Notes: generated from the sequence alone by a model not told the origin. Counted from the stretch's first letter, positions 25,577 to 34,808 are shown. The stretch: 47,723 bases of DNA from JALYUA01 sp038203955 (GCA_038203955.1 JBBRDK010000018.1:1-47723); one strand, 5' to 3'. Program-made: numbers and translations.

Positions 25577-27208
25577 GTGAGCCAGCCACGGTCTCGATTA
25601 CTGGTCTCGATCGCGCTCCTCGGGGCGGCCACTCTTCTCGGTGGGGCTCTCGGGGGCAAGCTGTTCGCCTCTCCCGAGCGCCAGGTTCCTCCTCTGGACG
25701 AGTACGCCGACATCCTTACGACCCTCGGGGAATGGTCTCCCGAGCCGGTCGCCCCCGAAAAGTTCGTGTATGCCTCCATCCACGGGATGCTCGCCCGGCT
25801 CGACCCGCACACCGCGTTTCTCGAGCCCGACGAGTACGCGGCGATGCGCGAGAAACAGCAGGGCTCCTTCTTCGGACTCGGGATCCAGATTCAGAAACGG
25901 ATGGGCAAGATCACGGTGATCGCGCCGATGGAAGGAACGCCGGCCTACAAGATGGGCGTCCGCGCGGGCGACGTGATCACGCACATCGAGGATGAAGAGA
26001 TCAAGGAGGACGCGTCCACCGACGACGTCGTCAAGAAGCTGCGCGGGCCCAAGGGGACTGCCGTCCACATCACGATCCGCCGCATGGGCCTCGACAAGCC
26101 CCTTCACATGACGATCACCCGGGCGGAGATCCCGACTCTGTCCGTGCCTTACGCGTTCATGTTGGACGGGGACACCGGCTACATTCTTCTTCGCGACTTC
26201 ACGCACACGTCGAGCCGCGAACTGACCGCCGCGCTCGCGAAGCTCGAGAAGCTCGGCATGAAGCGGCTTGTGCTCGACCTGCGAGGAAACCCGGGGGGCG
26301 TGCTCGATCAGGCCGTCGACGTCTCCGACGTGTTCCTGCCTAAGGGCTCGAAGATCGTCTATACGCGCGGACGAACACCTTCTTCCGCCCAGGACTTCTA
26401 CGCCCCGGGCGACGGGCCGCACTTCGACCGCCCGCTCGTGGTCCTCATCAATCGCGGTTCCGCCTCGGCCTCCGAAATCGTCGCGGGCGCGATCCAGGAC
26501 CACGACCGGGGGCTGATCGTCGGACAGAGAAGCTGGGGCAAAGGGCTGGTGCAGAGCGTCTACACCCTCCCCTACGGCGCCGGGCTGGCGCTGACGACCG
26601 CGCGCTACTACACGCCCTCCGGACGCTGGATCCAGAGGGACTACAGCGACCTGCTCGCTTATGTGAACCCCGAAGACCCCGACGCCGCGGTCGCGAGTGG
26701 CGAGACGGCCGCCGAGGCTCCTCGGACGGCCGGCCAGACCTTCTACACCGAGGCGGGCCGCACCGTGTACGCCGCCGGGGGCATCACACCCGACGTCGCG
26801 ATCAAGAGCGGCTTCTCCGAATCCAAGCTCCTTTCGCAGTTTCTCGCGCGCAACCTGTTCTTCAATTTTGCGATCGACTACCTCTCCCACCATCCCGAGA
26901 TGAAACCGAATTTCGAGGTGACCCCGGAGCTGCGGCAGCAGTTATTCAAGTTCGCCGAGGCGAGCAAGTTCTCCAGCGTCGAAGAGCTGACCCGCCAGTG
27001 GGAGGCCGAGCCCAACCGCGGCATCGTGGACCTCGCCATGAAGGTCGAGATCGTCAACGCGAAGTTCGGGCTCGAAGCCGGCCGCAAGGCCCAGGCGGCG
27101 GGCGACACGCAGCTCCAGAAGGGACTCGCGATGTTCGACGAGGCCGCGCGGATCGCGGCGCTGCCGAAGAAGCCCGCTCCGGCCCGCGCGGCGCGGCAGG
27201 GGAGTTAG
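25577..27208 (+). CDS. ctpA: C-terminal processing protease (S41 family)
   Basis: A 543-residue exported serine protease. An N-terminal membrane segment (LLVSIALLGAATLLGGALGGKLFA) is followed by a helical part, a PDZ domain (about 95-175; GSFFGLGIQIQ...AYKMGVRAGDVITHI) and the S41 core with LDLRGNPGGVLDQAVDVSDVFL. The active site lies in GSASASE (residues 294-300) and SWGKG (Lys322). AGGAGG is 5 nt before the GTG. The last 100 residues are helical. It is divergent from tatA. Confidence 0.94.
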   Translation: MSQPRSRLLVSIALLGAATLLGGALGGKLFASPERQVPPLDEYADILTTLGEWSPEPVAPEKFVYASIHGMLARLDPHTAFLEPDEYAAMREKQQGSFFGLGIQIQKRMGKITVIAPMEGTPAYKMGVRAGDVITHIEDEEIKEDASTDDVVKKLRGPKGTAVHITIRRMGLDKPLHMTITRAEIPTLSVPYAFMLDGDTGYILLRDFTHTSSRELTAALAKLEKLGMKRLVLDLRGNPGGVLDQAVDVSDVFLPKGSKIVYTRGRTPSSAQDFYAPGDGPHFDRPLVVLINRGSASASEIVAGAIQDHDRGLIVGQRSWGKGLVQSVYTLPYGAGLALTTARYYTPSGRWIQRDYSDLLAYVNPEDPDAAVASGETAAEAPRTAGQTFYTEAGRTVYAAGGITPDVAIKSGFSESKLLSQFLARNLFFNFAIDYLSHHPEMKPNFEVTPELRQQLFKFAEASKFSSVEELTRQWEAEPNRGIVDLAMKVEIVNAKFGLEAGRKAQAAGDTQLQKGLAMFDEAARIAALPKKPAPARAARQGS

Positions 27209-27217
27209 GAGAAGTAG

Positions 27218-27355
27218 TCAGTTCTCAGTTCTCAGTTCTGAGTTTCCGAGTCCGGGCGGCCCTCGTGGCCGCCCGTTTCGTTGTCGACATTCCGAACCCG
27301 CCGACGAGTGGCGGATCGGTGACTGAAAACTGACAACTGAAAACTGAAAACTCAT
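27218..27355. repeat. Inverted pair of 7-bp arrays (TCAGTTC / AACTGAA)
   Basis: Left arm 27218-27245: TCAGTTC three times and TGAGTTT. Right arm 27321-27355: GACTGAA, AACTGAC, AACTGAA, AACTGAA, AACTCAT. Six of seven bases per unit can pair across a centre that holds a GC terminator hairpin. Confidence 0.92.
27254..27274 (+). terminator. Terminator-like hairpin after ctpA
   Basis: Perfect 8-bp stem GGGCGGCC/GGCCGCCC with loop CTCGT, followed by GTTTCGTT. It stands 46 nt after the ctpA stop, in the middle of the inverted repeat pair. Confidence 0.7.
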
Positions 27356-27388
27356 TCAACTGGCCCGACTTCTGCACCGGCCTGCCCC

Positions 27389-28108
27389 ATGGCCTTCCCG
27401 CAGGCGCTGCGCGCCCGAACCCGCACCTCGCGCGCGGCCGAGACGCCGTCACTGCCGCCGGGCGCCCGGCGTTGCCGGCGCAAGTTCCTCCGGTTCTTCC
27501 CGGGCGGGTTTCGCGACGAGACGTACCTCGACTGGGAGCGCAACTACAAGGCCGCCGCGCATACGCAATGGCTGGAGGCCCTCGGCCCGGACCGGTTTCG
27601 ATCGCTGCTGAATGCCGGAAGGTTCGAGGAGGTCGCCGCCCACGCGGTGCGAATCGAGTCGAGGACGAACCTGCTCTTCTCCTTCGAAAAGATGGCACTG
27701 CGAGACGCGGTCAAGCCGGCCGCTGGCGCGCGTCTGTTCGCGGAGGGGCTCTACGAGTTCCTGCACGGGCGGCAGGGCTCCTCGCCGGAGGGCTTCGCCC
27801 GCTGGTGTGAAGTCGTAGGTTCCCTCCCGAGACGCCAGACCCGCGTGCTCACGTGGCCGGTGGTAACCGTCTTCGGGTTCCTGGCGCAGCCCGACCGCCA
27901 CATCTTCCTGAAGCCCAACGTGACGCGGGTCGCCGCGCAGCGGTACGGCGTCGAATTCGCCTATCGCTCCAGGCCGAACTGGGAGACGTACGAGAGCTTT
28001 CTCGAATTCGCGGGCCGGGTCCGCCGGGACCTGAAGGACCTGCGGCCGCTCGACATGATCGACCTTCAGTCCTTTCTCTGGGTTCAGGGGTCCGATGAGT
28101 ATGAATAG
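27389..28108 (+). CDS. Conserved protein of unknown function
   Basis: A 239-residue soluble protein with no signal peptide. From about residue 30 it looks like a conserved bacterial family without known function (RKFLRFFPGGFRDETYLDWER, LLFSFEKMALRDAVK, RRQTRVLTWPVVTVFGFLA, HIFLKPNVTRVAA, SRPNWETYESFLEFA, MIDLQSFLWVQGSDEY); I recall such sequences but no named function. The first 28 residues are Arg/Ala-rich, so the real start may be further in. Its stop TAG is the first three bases of REP copy 3. Confidence 0.75.
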   Translation: MAFPQALRARTRTSRAAETPSLPPGARRCRRKFLRFFPGGFRDETYLDWERNYKAAAHTQWLEALGPDRFRSLLNAGRFEEVAAHAVRIESRTNLLFSFEKMALRDAVKPAAGARLFAEGLYEFLHGRQGSSPEGFARWCEVVGSLPRRQTRVLTWPVVTVFGFLAQPDRHIFLKPNVTRVAAQRYGVEFAYRSRPNWETYESFLEFAGRVRRDLKDLRPLDMIDLQSFLWVQGSDEYE

Positions 28109-28165
28109 TTGACCGCGGAGTACCGCGGCCGTCTCGCTCCCGCTGGTCCCTCGGCTCCCGATTCC
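28106..28165 (+). repeat. REP-like element, copy 3
   Basis: Three mismatches in 62 nt to copy 2, with the CCGCGG-AGTA-CCGCGG hairpin intact. The first three bases serve as the stop of the upstream gene. Confidence 0.9.
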
Positions 28166-28192
28166 CGGCTCCCCGCTCCGCTCCCGTCCAAC

Positions 28193-28218
28193 AAAAAGCC
28201 CCGCCTCGCGGCGGGGCT
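28193..28218 (-). terminator. Rho-independent terminator of the Ig-like protein gene
   Basis: A perfect 9-bp stem AGCCCCGCC/GGCGGGGCT with loop TCGC. On the minus strand it is followed by TTTTT. It starts 24 nt after the stop at 28242. It is the clearest intrinsic terminator in the window. Confidence 0.92.
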
Positions 28219-28241
28219 CACTAAGAAGGGGAGGGACTCGA

Positions 28242-30026
28242 TCAATTCTTGATCACCGAATTGTTCAGGACGACGAACTTGCGGCGGCCGATCTCGCTGC
28301 GTCTCGCGCCGGCGAACCGGTTGTCGTAGGCGTAGATCACCAGATCGTGCTCGGTGTCGCTCATGTGAGTCGTGTCGAGCGGGAAGAAGAACCCGACGTC
28401 CGGCGTCGGAACGCGGATGTCGTTGTTCGGCACGTCGGGGCGGAAGAGCCCGTACGTCCCGGTCGGCACATCCAGGATCGCCAGCACCTGCCCGTCGACG
28501 TCGAGTTCGAGCCGGGAGATCCCACCGTCGAAGTCGTACGCCCACCCGGACACCAGGAACGTCTTGTCGATGAACTGAAACTCGTAGGGCATGTCGATGT
28601 ATCCGAATGCGGGCCTGTCCGGATCGGTGTCCGAAAGGTCGCAGAGGACGTCGACGGACATCGCCGCGATCTGGATCACCGTCTCCTCGTCGTCCCCGAT
28701 GCGAAGTGCGAGCGTGTGCTTTCCGGAACTGGTGAAGCCGGTGACCTGGGAACCGCCCACCGCCGCGGGGATGACCACTTCGAGAAGGCCCGTCGAGAGG
28801 TTCCGCTGAAGAGCGAACGCGAAGTTGAACCCCGCGTTATCGGCATTAACGTACCCCGAATAGGCGCGCGCGACGTCGGGACGGTTCACGCCGTAACAGT
28901 TCAAGAGCGCGGCGCCGAGCTGGACGCAGTCGCGGCGGCTGTTCGCGATCGGCTGGCCGTCTAAGAGCAGCTCGACGAAAGCGACCTGGCCCTTGTCCAG
29001 CCGCGATCCGGTGTCGAGAGCCCAGCCCTTGACGATGTTGCTGTAAAAAGACACCGGCAGCGCGGGCGTTCCGGTCGGTCCCGGCGGGAAGCACGGGGAC
29101 GGGCAGACGTTCGGAGGGGGAACGACCGTGAACGCGGGCGTGCAGTTCAGCGACGCCTTGTCCAGGGGAAAGTCGATCCGGCCGAAGGCCGCCAGGTTGC
29201 TGCCGTTGTTGATGACCTGCACCGTGCGGGTGCCGATCACGCGGGCCGTCCCGCTCGAGTCAGTGACGCGCACGGAAAACACGTGCACGCCGTTGACGAG
29301 CTTGGTGGTGTCGACGTTGGCGACGAACCCGGAGAAAATCGCGAACGGGACGTCGGGAAACGCCGCCGACACGTCGGGGCGCGTCGTCCCGTAGGTCGCC
29401 GTCTGGCCGTTCGCGCTTCCGTTGCGGCCCCGGCCTCCCGCGTCGCCCAGGCGTCCGACCGCCCCGGCGACGATCTGTCCGTCGACCAGAAAGTCGATGT
29501 GGTCGACGCCCTGGTCGTCCAGAGCCCAACCGACGACCGGATAGGAGCCGTTCGCCCCCTCGACCGCGTTGTCCGTCGGCATGTCGATGTATCCGAAGGG
29601 AGCCTGGTTGACCGTGTTGTCGACGATCACCGAAACGGGGCCGAGCGTGAACACGTTGCCCGAGGACTCCCTGACGCGGACCGTGATCGAGTGCGGCCCG
29701 TTCGACAGCGACCTCGTGTAGAACGACGTCAAGAACCCCGGCTTGGGCGTCGCGCTGTTCGCGTAGTTCGGGAACGCGTTCAGGACGTCGATCCGGGGGA
29801 GGTTCAAGTCCGCCGTGTTCGTCGGGAGGGAATTGCCGTCGACGAAGAGGTCGATGCGGTCGACCCTGTTGAAGTCGAGCACCCATCCGGCGACCCGGAC
29901 GACCCCGGACACTCGCTGCCCTGCCGTGGGCTCGTCGATGACCCCGATCGGCTGTGCGCCTGCCGCTACGCACACGAACAGACCGGCTACCGCCAGAAGC
30001 GCCAGATGCCTGGGCGCCGTCTTCAT
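28242..30026 (-). CDS. Secreted Ig-like repeat protein
   Basis: A 594-residue protein with a signal peptide (MKTAPRHLALLAVAGLFVCVAAGAQ). Four repeats of about 110-170 residues each begin with a line like FGYIDMP and go on to VxGWALD...VDHIDFLVDG (repeat starts: IGVIDEP, FGYIDMP, FGRIDFP, FGYIDMP), followed by RPDV...FPD...GF. They resemble bacterial Ig-like domains. GGGAGG lies 8 nt before the ATG. It has its own promoter and terminator, so it is probably well expressed. No enzyme motif; perhaps a surface or matrix protein. Confidence 0.78.
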   Translation of the reverse strand: MKTAPRHLALLAVAGLFVCVAAGAQPIGVIDEPTAGQRVSGVVRVAGWVLDFNRVDRIDLFVDGNSLPTNTADLNLPRIDVLNAFPNYANSATPKPGFLTSFYTRSLSNGPHSITVRVRESSGNVFTLGPVSVIVDNTVNQAPFGYIDMPTDNAVEGANGSYPVVGWALDDQGVDHIDFLVDGQIVAGAVGRLGDAGGRGRNGSANGQTATYGTTRPDVSAAFPDVPFAIFSGFVANVDTTKLVNGVHVFSVRVTDSSGTARVIGTRTVQVINNGSNLAAFGRIDFPLDKASLNCTPAFTVVPPPNVCPSPCFPPGPTGTPALPVSFYSNIVKGWALDTGSRLDKGQVAFVELLLDGQPIANSRRDCVQLGAALLNCYGVNRPDVARAYSGYVNADNAGFNFAFALQRNLSTGLLEVVIPAAVGGSQVTGFTSSGKHTLALRIGDDEETVIQIAAMSVDVLCDLSDTDPDRPAFGYIDMPYEFQFIDKTFLVSGWAYDFDGGISRLELDVDGQVLAILDVPTGTYGLFRPDVPNNDIRVPTPDVGFFFPLDTTHMSDTEHDLVIYAYDNRFAGARRSEIGRRKFVVLNNSVIKN

Positions 30027-30054
30027 TTCGCAAACCTCCCGAAAAAGTAAGAAA

Positions 30055-30083
30055 AGAATGGTCAAATTTCGACTGAAAGTCAA
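30055..30083 (-). promoter_or_regulatory. Candidate promoter of the Ig-like protein gene
   Basis: On the minus strand TTGACT (30083-30078), a 17-nt spacer and CATTCT (30060-30055). The -35 is good, the -10 weak. The region 30040-30140 is unusually A/T-rich for this DNA. Confidence 0.45.
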
Positions 30084-30233
30084 GTGTTCGAAGATCTTCG
30101 CCTCATTTTTTTAGGCAAAAGCGGTTCTGAAATGCTAAAACCTGACGCGAGACCCATGCTCCAGCCCCTCTCTTCTCTGCCGTTTTTCGCACCGCCTCGA
30201 CCGCCGGGAGTGACCCGGCCAGGAGGGTAAACC

Positions 30234-31253
30234 GTGCCCGCCTTCTGGAAATCGAGGACGGCGCACGTCGGGGTCTCGCTCCTGCTGGCCGGAATCCTCC
30301 TGGCGCTCTTCCTCAGGCAAGTCCGCTTCCGGGAGCTCGCCGCCGCCCTCTCGTCGGTCTCCGTCGGCTGGCTCGTCCTCTCGACGGCGATCGCGATCTC
30401 GACCTTCGCGCTCCGGGCGGTGCGCTGGACCTGGCTCCTGCGCCCCGTCGGCAAGGTGCCCTTTCTGCCCGCCTTTGCGGCGACCTCCGTCGGCTTCGCC
30501 GCCAACAACCTCCCCGGCAAGGTCGGAGAGGTTTTGAGGCCCGCCTTCCTCGCGCGATCCCGCCGCCTGCCCTTCTCTCCCCTGCTCGCCTCGATCGTGC
30601 TCGAGCGGGTCCTGGACGGCGTGTCCGTCGTCGTCTTCTTCGCCTTCGCGATGGTCGTCGGCCTTCCCCGCTCCGGAGGCCTCCGGCAGCTCGCGCTGCC
30701 GGCGGTGTTCATGGTCACGGCCGTCGGGGTCGTCGTTTTCGCGGTGTTTGCCCGCGCGAGAACGGAGGCGTTTCTGGAGCTCGTCTGGGCGCGTCTGCCC
30801 GAGAGGCTGCAGCCGCGGCTGCGCGCGTTTGCCGGCTCGTTCATCGACGGATTCGCGACGCTGCGGGACCCCGCCCTCTTCCTGCTCGTCTCGGCCGGAT
30901 CTCTCGTGATGTGGTTCGTCATCAACGTGCAGGTGGCCGTGCTCTTCCGGGCGTTCCATCTTCCTCTCCCGTTCGCGGCCGCGTTCGTGGTGACGACGTT
31001 TGCGGTGCTCGGCCTCATGGTTCCGACTCCCGGCGGGCTCGGCTCGTATCACGTGGCGGTCCAGTTCGCGCTGACGTACTTCTATGGAGTGCCCGTCGCC
31101 ACGGCCTCCGCGGTGGCGTTGCTCGCGCACGCGATCTCCTTCGTTCCGATTACCCTGATCGGCCTCGTCTTCCTCCTCGCCGCGCCCGCCCGGGACACGG
31201 GGCTTCCGGAGACCGATGGGCCGGGGCCGAACGGGAAGCGTGCGTCCCGCTGA
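30234..31253 (+). CDS. Flippase-like integral membrane protein (LPG synthase TM-region family)
   Basis: A 339-residue protein of the UPF0104/YbhN family with about eight membrane helices. Family motifs: STFALRAVRWTWLLRPV, GFAANNLPGKVGEVLRPAFLAR, ASIVLERVLDGVSV and MVPTPGGLGSYHVAVQF. Relatives move or modify lipid-linked substrates; the substrate here is unknown. There is no catalytic lysyltransferase domain. AGGAGGG stands before the GTG start. Confidence 0.85.
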   Translation: MPAFWKSRTAHVGVSLLLAGILLALFLRQVRFRELAAALSSVSVGWLVLSTAIAISTFALRAVRWTWLLRPVGKVPFLPAFAATSVGFAANNLPGKVGEVLRPAFLARSRRLPFSPLLASIVLERVLDGVSVVVFFAFAMVVGLPRSGGLRQLALPAVFMVTAVGVVVFAVFARARTEAFLELVWARLPERLQPRLRAFAGSFIDGFATLRDPALFLLVSAGSLVMWFVINVQVAVLFRAFHLPLPFAAAFVVTTFAVLGLMVPTPGGLGSYHVAVQFALTYFYGVPVATASAVALLAHAISFVPITLIGLVFLLAAPARDTGLPETDGPGPNGKRASR

Positions 31254-31276
31254 GGATGGCCGGGAGCCGATCACGC

Positions 31277-31282
31277 GATACT
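31277..31282 (+). promoter_or_regulatory. -10-like GATACT before nrdR
   Basis: The hexamer ends 10 nt before the nrdR ATG. A GGGAG lies only 2 nt before the ATG, too close to act as a normal Shine-Dalgarno. Confidence 0.4.
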
Positions 31283-31292
31283 CTTGGGAGAC

Positions 31293-31766
31293 ATGCGTTG
31301 CCCGTTCTGCGGAGGAGGAGACGACCGGGTCGTGGACTCCCGCGAAGGTCGCGATGGAGAGGTCATACGACGCCGGCGCGAGTGCGTTTCGTGCGGCCGC
31401 CGCTTCACCTCCTACGAGACCATCGAGGAGATCCCGTACATGGTCGTGAAGAACGACGGACGGCGCGAGAGCTTCGACCGGAAAAAGCTTCGCGGGGGCC
31501 TGGTCAAGGCGGTGGAAAAGAGGCCGGTGTCGCCGGCGAAGCTGGACGCGATCGTCGACGAGATCGAAACGCGCCTGCACGACTCGGAGGAGCGGGAGAT
31601 CGCGACGAGCCAGATCGGATCCGTCGTCATGGAGAGGCTGCGGGAGCTCGACAAGGTCGCGTATGTCCGCTTCGCTTCGGTGTACCGCAAGTTCGAGGAC
31701 GTGGATGAATTCCTCCACGAGCTGAAGGATCTGATCGGCCGCGCCGAAACGAAGACCTCCGGATAG
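31293..31766 (+). CDS. nrdR: Transcriptional repressor NrdR
   Basis: A 157-residue regulator of ribonucleotide reductase genes. The zinc ribbon MRCPFCGG...CVSCGRRFTSYETIE (Cys3, Cys6 and a second pair near 30) is followed by an ATP-cone (about 49-139; VVKNDGRRESFDRKKLRGGLVKAVEKRPV). The start at the conserved MRCPFC is preferred to a TTG three codons earlier. No nrd gene is in the window. Confidence 0.95.
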   Translation: MRCPFCGGGDDRVVDSREGRDGEVIRRRRECVSCGRRFTSYETIEEIPYMVVKNDGRRESFDRKKLRGGLVKAVEKRPVSPAKLDAIVDEIETRLHDSEEREIATSQIGSVVMERLRELDKVAYVRFASVYRKFEDVDEFLHELKDLIGRAETKTSG

Positions 31767-31779
31767 GAGACAACCGCGT

Positions 31780-32253
31780 ATGAGACGCTCCGGCAAGTTT
31801 TACGGACCCATGGTCGAGCTTTCGCGGCTTCAGAGCGAGCTGAACCGACTGTTCGCGACGTTCGTGGAGAGCAACCAGGGCAGCGCCGCGACGGCGACGT
31901 CCTGGGACCCGAACGTGGACGTGATGGACGACGGTCAGAAGCTGCGAATCTTGATCGAGGTTCCCGGCGTCGATGCAGAAGACGTGCGGGTCACCGTGCG
32001 GGGCCGGGTTCTCACGGTCCGCGGCACCAAGAAGGGCCGCACGCGGTCGCGCGAGGGAATCCGGTTCTTCTGCATGGAGCGCTACTTCGGAGGATTCGTG
32101 AAATCCGTCGCCCTTCCGCGCGCGGTCAACACACACCAGGCGAAAACGCAGCTGAAGGAAGGGCTTCTCGAGATCGTGCTCCCCCACGTCCCGGACCAGA
32201 GAGAGAAGGAAACCGAGATCCCCGTGCGCGCCGAAGAAGAACGGCGGGAATGA
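31780..32253 (+). CDS. hsp20: Small heat-shock protein (Hsp20/alpha-crystallin)
   Basis: A 157-residue chaperone. The alpha-crystallin domain spans about residues 42-145 (WDPNVDVMDDGQKLRILIEVPGVDAEDVRVTVRGRVLTVRG, then YFGGFVKSVALPRAVN and LKEGLLEIVLPH). The C-terminal part contains EIPV, the I-x-V/I anchor motif. TAGGAGA precedes the ATG. It lies 13 nt after nrdR and 75 nt before lon, a heat-stress grouping. Confidence 0.93.
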   Translation: MRRSGKFYGPMVELSRLQSELNRLFATFVESNQGSAATATSWDPNVDVMDDGQKLRILIEVPGVDAEDVRVTVRGRVLTVRGTKKGRTRSREGIRFFCMERYFGGFVKSVALPRAVNTHQAKTQLKEGLLEIVLPHVPDQREKETEIPVRAEEERRE

Positions 32254-32328
32254 GGGGGTCTCTTTGCCGATTTTCAACTGCCGTAACCCCTGAGTCTCCG
32301 ACTGAGTACAGAACGGAATTTCTGAACC

Positions 32329-34785
32329 ATGCCTGAAACGGAAGAAAAAGAAGTCGCCGCCGAAAGGGAACACGAGCTTCCCATTCCCGACATCCTCCCC
32401 GTCCTCCCTCTGAAGGACGTGGTCGTGTTCCCGTTCATCATTCTCCCGCTGTCGGTCTCGCGGGAGAAGTCGATCACCGCGGTCGACGCGGCCCTGGCGG
32501 AGCAGCGGATCATCATGCTCGTCGCCCAGCGCGACGCGCAGAGTGAGACGCCGCGCCCGGAAGACCTCTTTCCGGTCGGGACGGTCGCCGCGATCATGCG
32601 CATGCTGAAACTCCCCGACGGCCGCATCCGGCTGCTCGTGCAGGGGCTCTCCCGGGCCCGCGTCGACTCGTTTCTCGCCGAAGAGCCCTACCTGAAGGCG
32701 AAGATCACGAAGCTCGAGGAGCCGCCGACGCCCAAGGTCCTCCCGCCCGAACAGGAAGCCCTTCTGCGCAGCGTCAAGCAGAACCTGGAGAAGTCCGTCT
32801 CCCTCGGAAAGAACATCTCGCCCGAGGTCATGGTGATCGCCGCGAATCTCGACGATCCCGCGAGGCTCGCGGACCTCGCGGCCTCGAACCTGGATTTGAA
32901 GCTCGAGGACGCGCAGAAGGTCCTCGAGTCCACCGACCCGATCGAAAGACTGCGGCTGGTCAACGACAGTTTGAGCAAAGAGATCACCGTGCTCACGATG
33001 CAGCAGGAGATCTCGTCCCAGGCGCGCGGCGAGATGGACAAGTCCCAGCGCGAGTATTACCTCCGCCAGCAGCTTCGCGCCATCCAGCAGGAGCTCGGGG
33101 AAGGCGAAGAGATGTCGGAAGACGTCGCCACCTTCCGCAAGCTGGTCGGCGAGAAGAAGATCCCGCCGGAGGCCGCGACCGAGATCGAGAAACAGATCAA
33201 GAGGCTGGAACGGAGCCATCCGGATTCCGCCGAGACCGCGATCATCCGCACGTATCTCGACTGGCTGACGGGGCTGCCGTGGGGAAACATGTCGGAGGAC
33301 TCCGCCGACATCGACCGCGCCCGGGAGATCCTGGACGAGGACCACTACGACATCGAGAAGGTCAAGGAACGGATCATCGAGTACCTCGCGGTCCACGCTC
33401 TGAAGAAGTCGCTCAAGGGGCCGATCCTGTGCTTCGTCGGGCCGCCCGGCGTCGGGAAGACTTCGCTTGGGCGCTCGATTGCAAGGGCGCTCGACCGCAA
33501 GTTCGTGCGGCTGTCGCTCGGCGGCGTCCGCGACGAAGCCGAGATCCGCGGGCACCGGCGCACCTACGTCGGCGCGATGCCCGGCCGGATCGTCCAGGGG
33601 ATCCACCAGGCGGGGACATCCAACCCGGTCTTCATGCTCGATGAGATCGACAAGATCGGAGCGGACTATCGCGGCGATCCCTCCTCCGCCCTGCTCGAGG
33701 TCCTCGACCCGGAGCAGAACTTCTCCTTCCGCGATCACTACCTGGGCGTTCCCTACGACCTCTCGAAGGTGCTCTTCATCGCGACGGCGAACATCCTGGA
33801 TCCCATCCAGCCCGCGTTTCTCGACCGGATGGAAGTCATCCGCCTATCGGGCTACACGCTGGAAGAAAAGCGCGCCATCGCCCGCCGCCACCTGATCCCC
33901 AAGCAGCTCGAGGAAAACGGCATCAGCGAGGGAAACCTCGAGTTCACCGACTCGGGCGTCGAAAAGATCATCGAGGCCTACACGCGCGAGGCCGGCCTCC
34001 GGAACCTGGAGAGAGAGATCGGCGCCGTTTGCCGCAAGGTCGCCGTCGCCGTCGCCAAGGGGAAGAACCGCCGCTATCGCGTGACCTCCGCGTCGGTCGA
34101 GAAGATGCTGGGCCCCGTGAAGCACTTCGCGGACGAGCTCCTGAAAAAGGACGAGATCGGCGTCGCGACCGGGCTCGCGTGGACGTCCGTCGGCGGAGAC
34201 ATCCTGTTCATCGAGGCGCTCGCCGTCCGCGGGAAGGGCGGCCTGCGCCTGACCGGACAGCTCGGAGACGTGATGAAGGAGTCGGCCCAGGCCGCCATGT
34301 CCTACGCGCGCGCCCACGCCGCGGATCTCGGCATCGCGGACGACTTCTTCGAGACGCACGACGTTCACGTGCACGTGCCGGAAGGGTCGATCCCGAAGGA
34401 CGGCCCCTCGGCCGGGATCACGATGGCGACCGCGATGATTTCCGCGTTCACCCAGAGGCTCGCGCACCGGGACGTCGCCATGACGGGCGAGATAACGCTG
34501 CGCGGCGAGGTGCTTCCGATCGGCGGGGTCAAGGAGAAGGTCCTGGCCGCCCGGCAGGCGAACATCAAGACGATCATCCTGCCGCGGCTGAACAAGCGCG
34601 ACGTGATCCAGGTCAACCCGCGGATCCTCCAAGGGATGCAGTTCGAGTACGTGGACAACGTCGACGAGGTGCTCGCCATCGCGCTCTTCCCCCGGGAACC
34701 GCGCAACGCGGCCCCCGCGGCGGGAGCGCCGCGCGACATGCCGGTCGCGGCCCCCACCCGCCCGATCGCGCGCCCGAACCCGTGA
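32329..34785 (+). CDS. lon: ATP-dependent protease Lon
   Basis: An 818-residue LonA protease that degrades damaged proteins. The N-terminal substrate domain begins LPVLPLKDVVVFP; the AAA+ domain has GPPGVGKTSLG and FMLDEIDKIG; the protease domain carries the catalytic Ser694 in KDGPSAGIT and Lys737 in GGVKEKVLAA. The C-terminal 30 residues are Pro/Ala-rich. A perfect GC hairpin (34791-34808) follows the stop by 5 nt. No CIRCE or HrcA-like site was recognised upstream. Confidence 0.97.
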   Translation: MPETEEKEVAAEREHELPIPDILPVLPLKDVVVFPFIILPLSVSREKSITAVDAALAEQRIIMLVAQRDAQSETPRPEDLFPVGTVAAIMRMLKLPDGRIRLLVQGLSRARVDSFLAEEPYLKAKITKLEEPPTPKVLPPEQEALLRSVKQNLEKSVSLGKNISPEVMVIAANLDDPARLADLAASNLDLKLEDAQKVLESTDPIERLRLVNDSLSKEITVLTMQQEISSQARGEMDKSQREYYLRQQLRAIQQELGEGEEMSEDVATFRKLVGEKKIPPEAATEIEKQIKRLERSHPDSAETAIIRTYLDWLTGLPWGNMSEDSADIDRAREILDEDHYDIEKVKERIIEYLAVHALKKSLKGPILCFVGPPGVGKTSLGRSIARALDRKFVRLSLGGVRDEAEIRGHRRTYVGAMPGRIVQGIHQAGTSNPVFMLDEIDKIGADYRGDPSSALLEVLDPEQNFSFRDHYLGVPYDLSKVLFIATANILDPIQPAFLDRMEVIRLSGYTLEEKRAIARRHLIPKQLEENGISEGNLEFTDSGVEKIIEAYTREAGLRNLEREIGAVCRKVAVAVAKGKNRRYRVTSASVEKMLGPVKHFADELLKKDEIGVATGLAWTSVGGDILFIEALAVRGKGGLRLTGQLGDVMKESAQAAMSYARAHAADLGIADDFFETHDVHVHVPEGSIPKDGPSAGITMATAMISAFTQRLAHRDVAMTGEITLRGEVLPIGGVKEKVLAARQANIKTIILPRLNKRDVIQVNPRILQGMQFEYVDNVDEVLAIALFPREPRNAAPAAGAPRDMPVAAPTRPIARPNP

Positions 34786-34790
34786 CGGGG

Positions 34791-34808
34791 CGCCGGAGCC
34801 GTCCGGCG
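34791..34808. terminator. GC hairpin after lon, without T tract
   Basis: CGCCGGA-GCCG-TCCGGCG, 7-bp perfect stem and 4-nt loop, 5 nt after the lon stop. It might slow or end transcription, but a T tract is missing. Confidence 0.4.

Noticed and set aside
30090..30120. GCCT-CATTTTTTT-AGGC as an intrinsic terminator
   Set aside because: The T run lies in the loop, not after the stem, and no gene ends before it.
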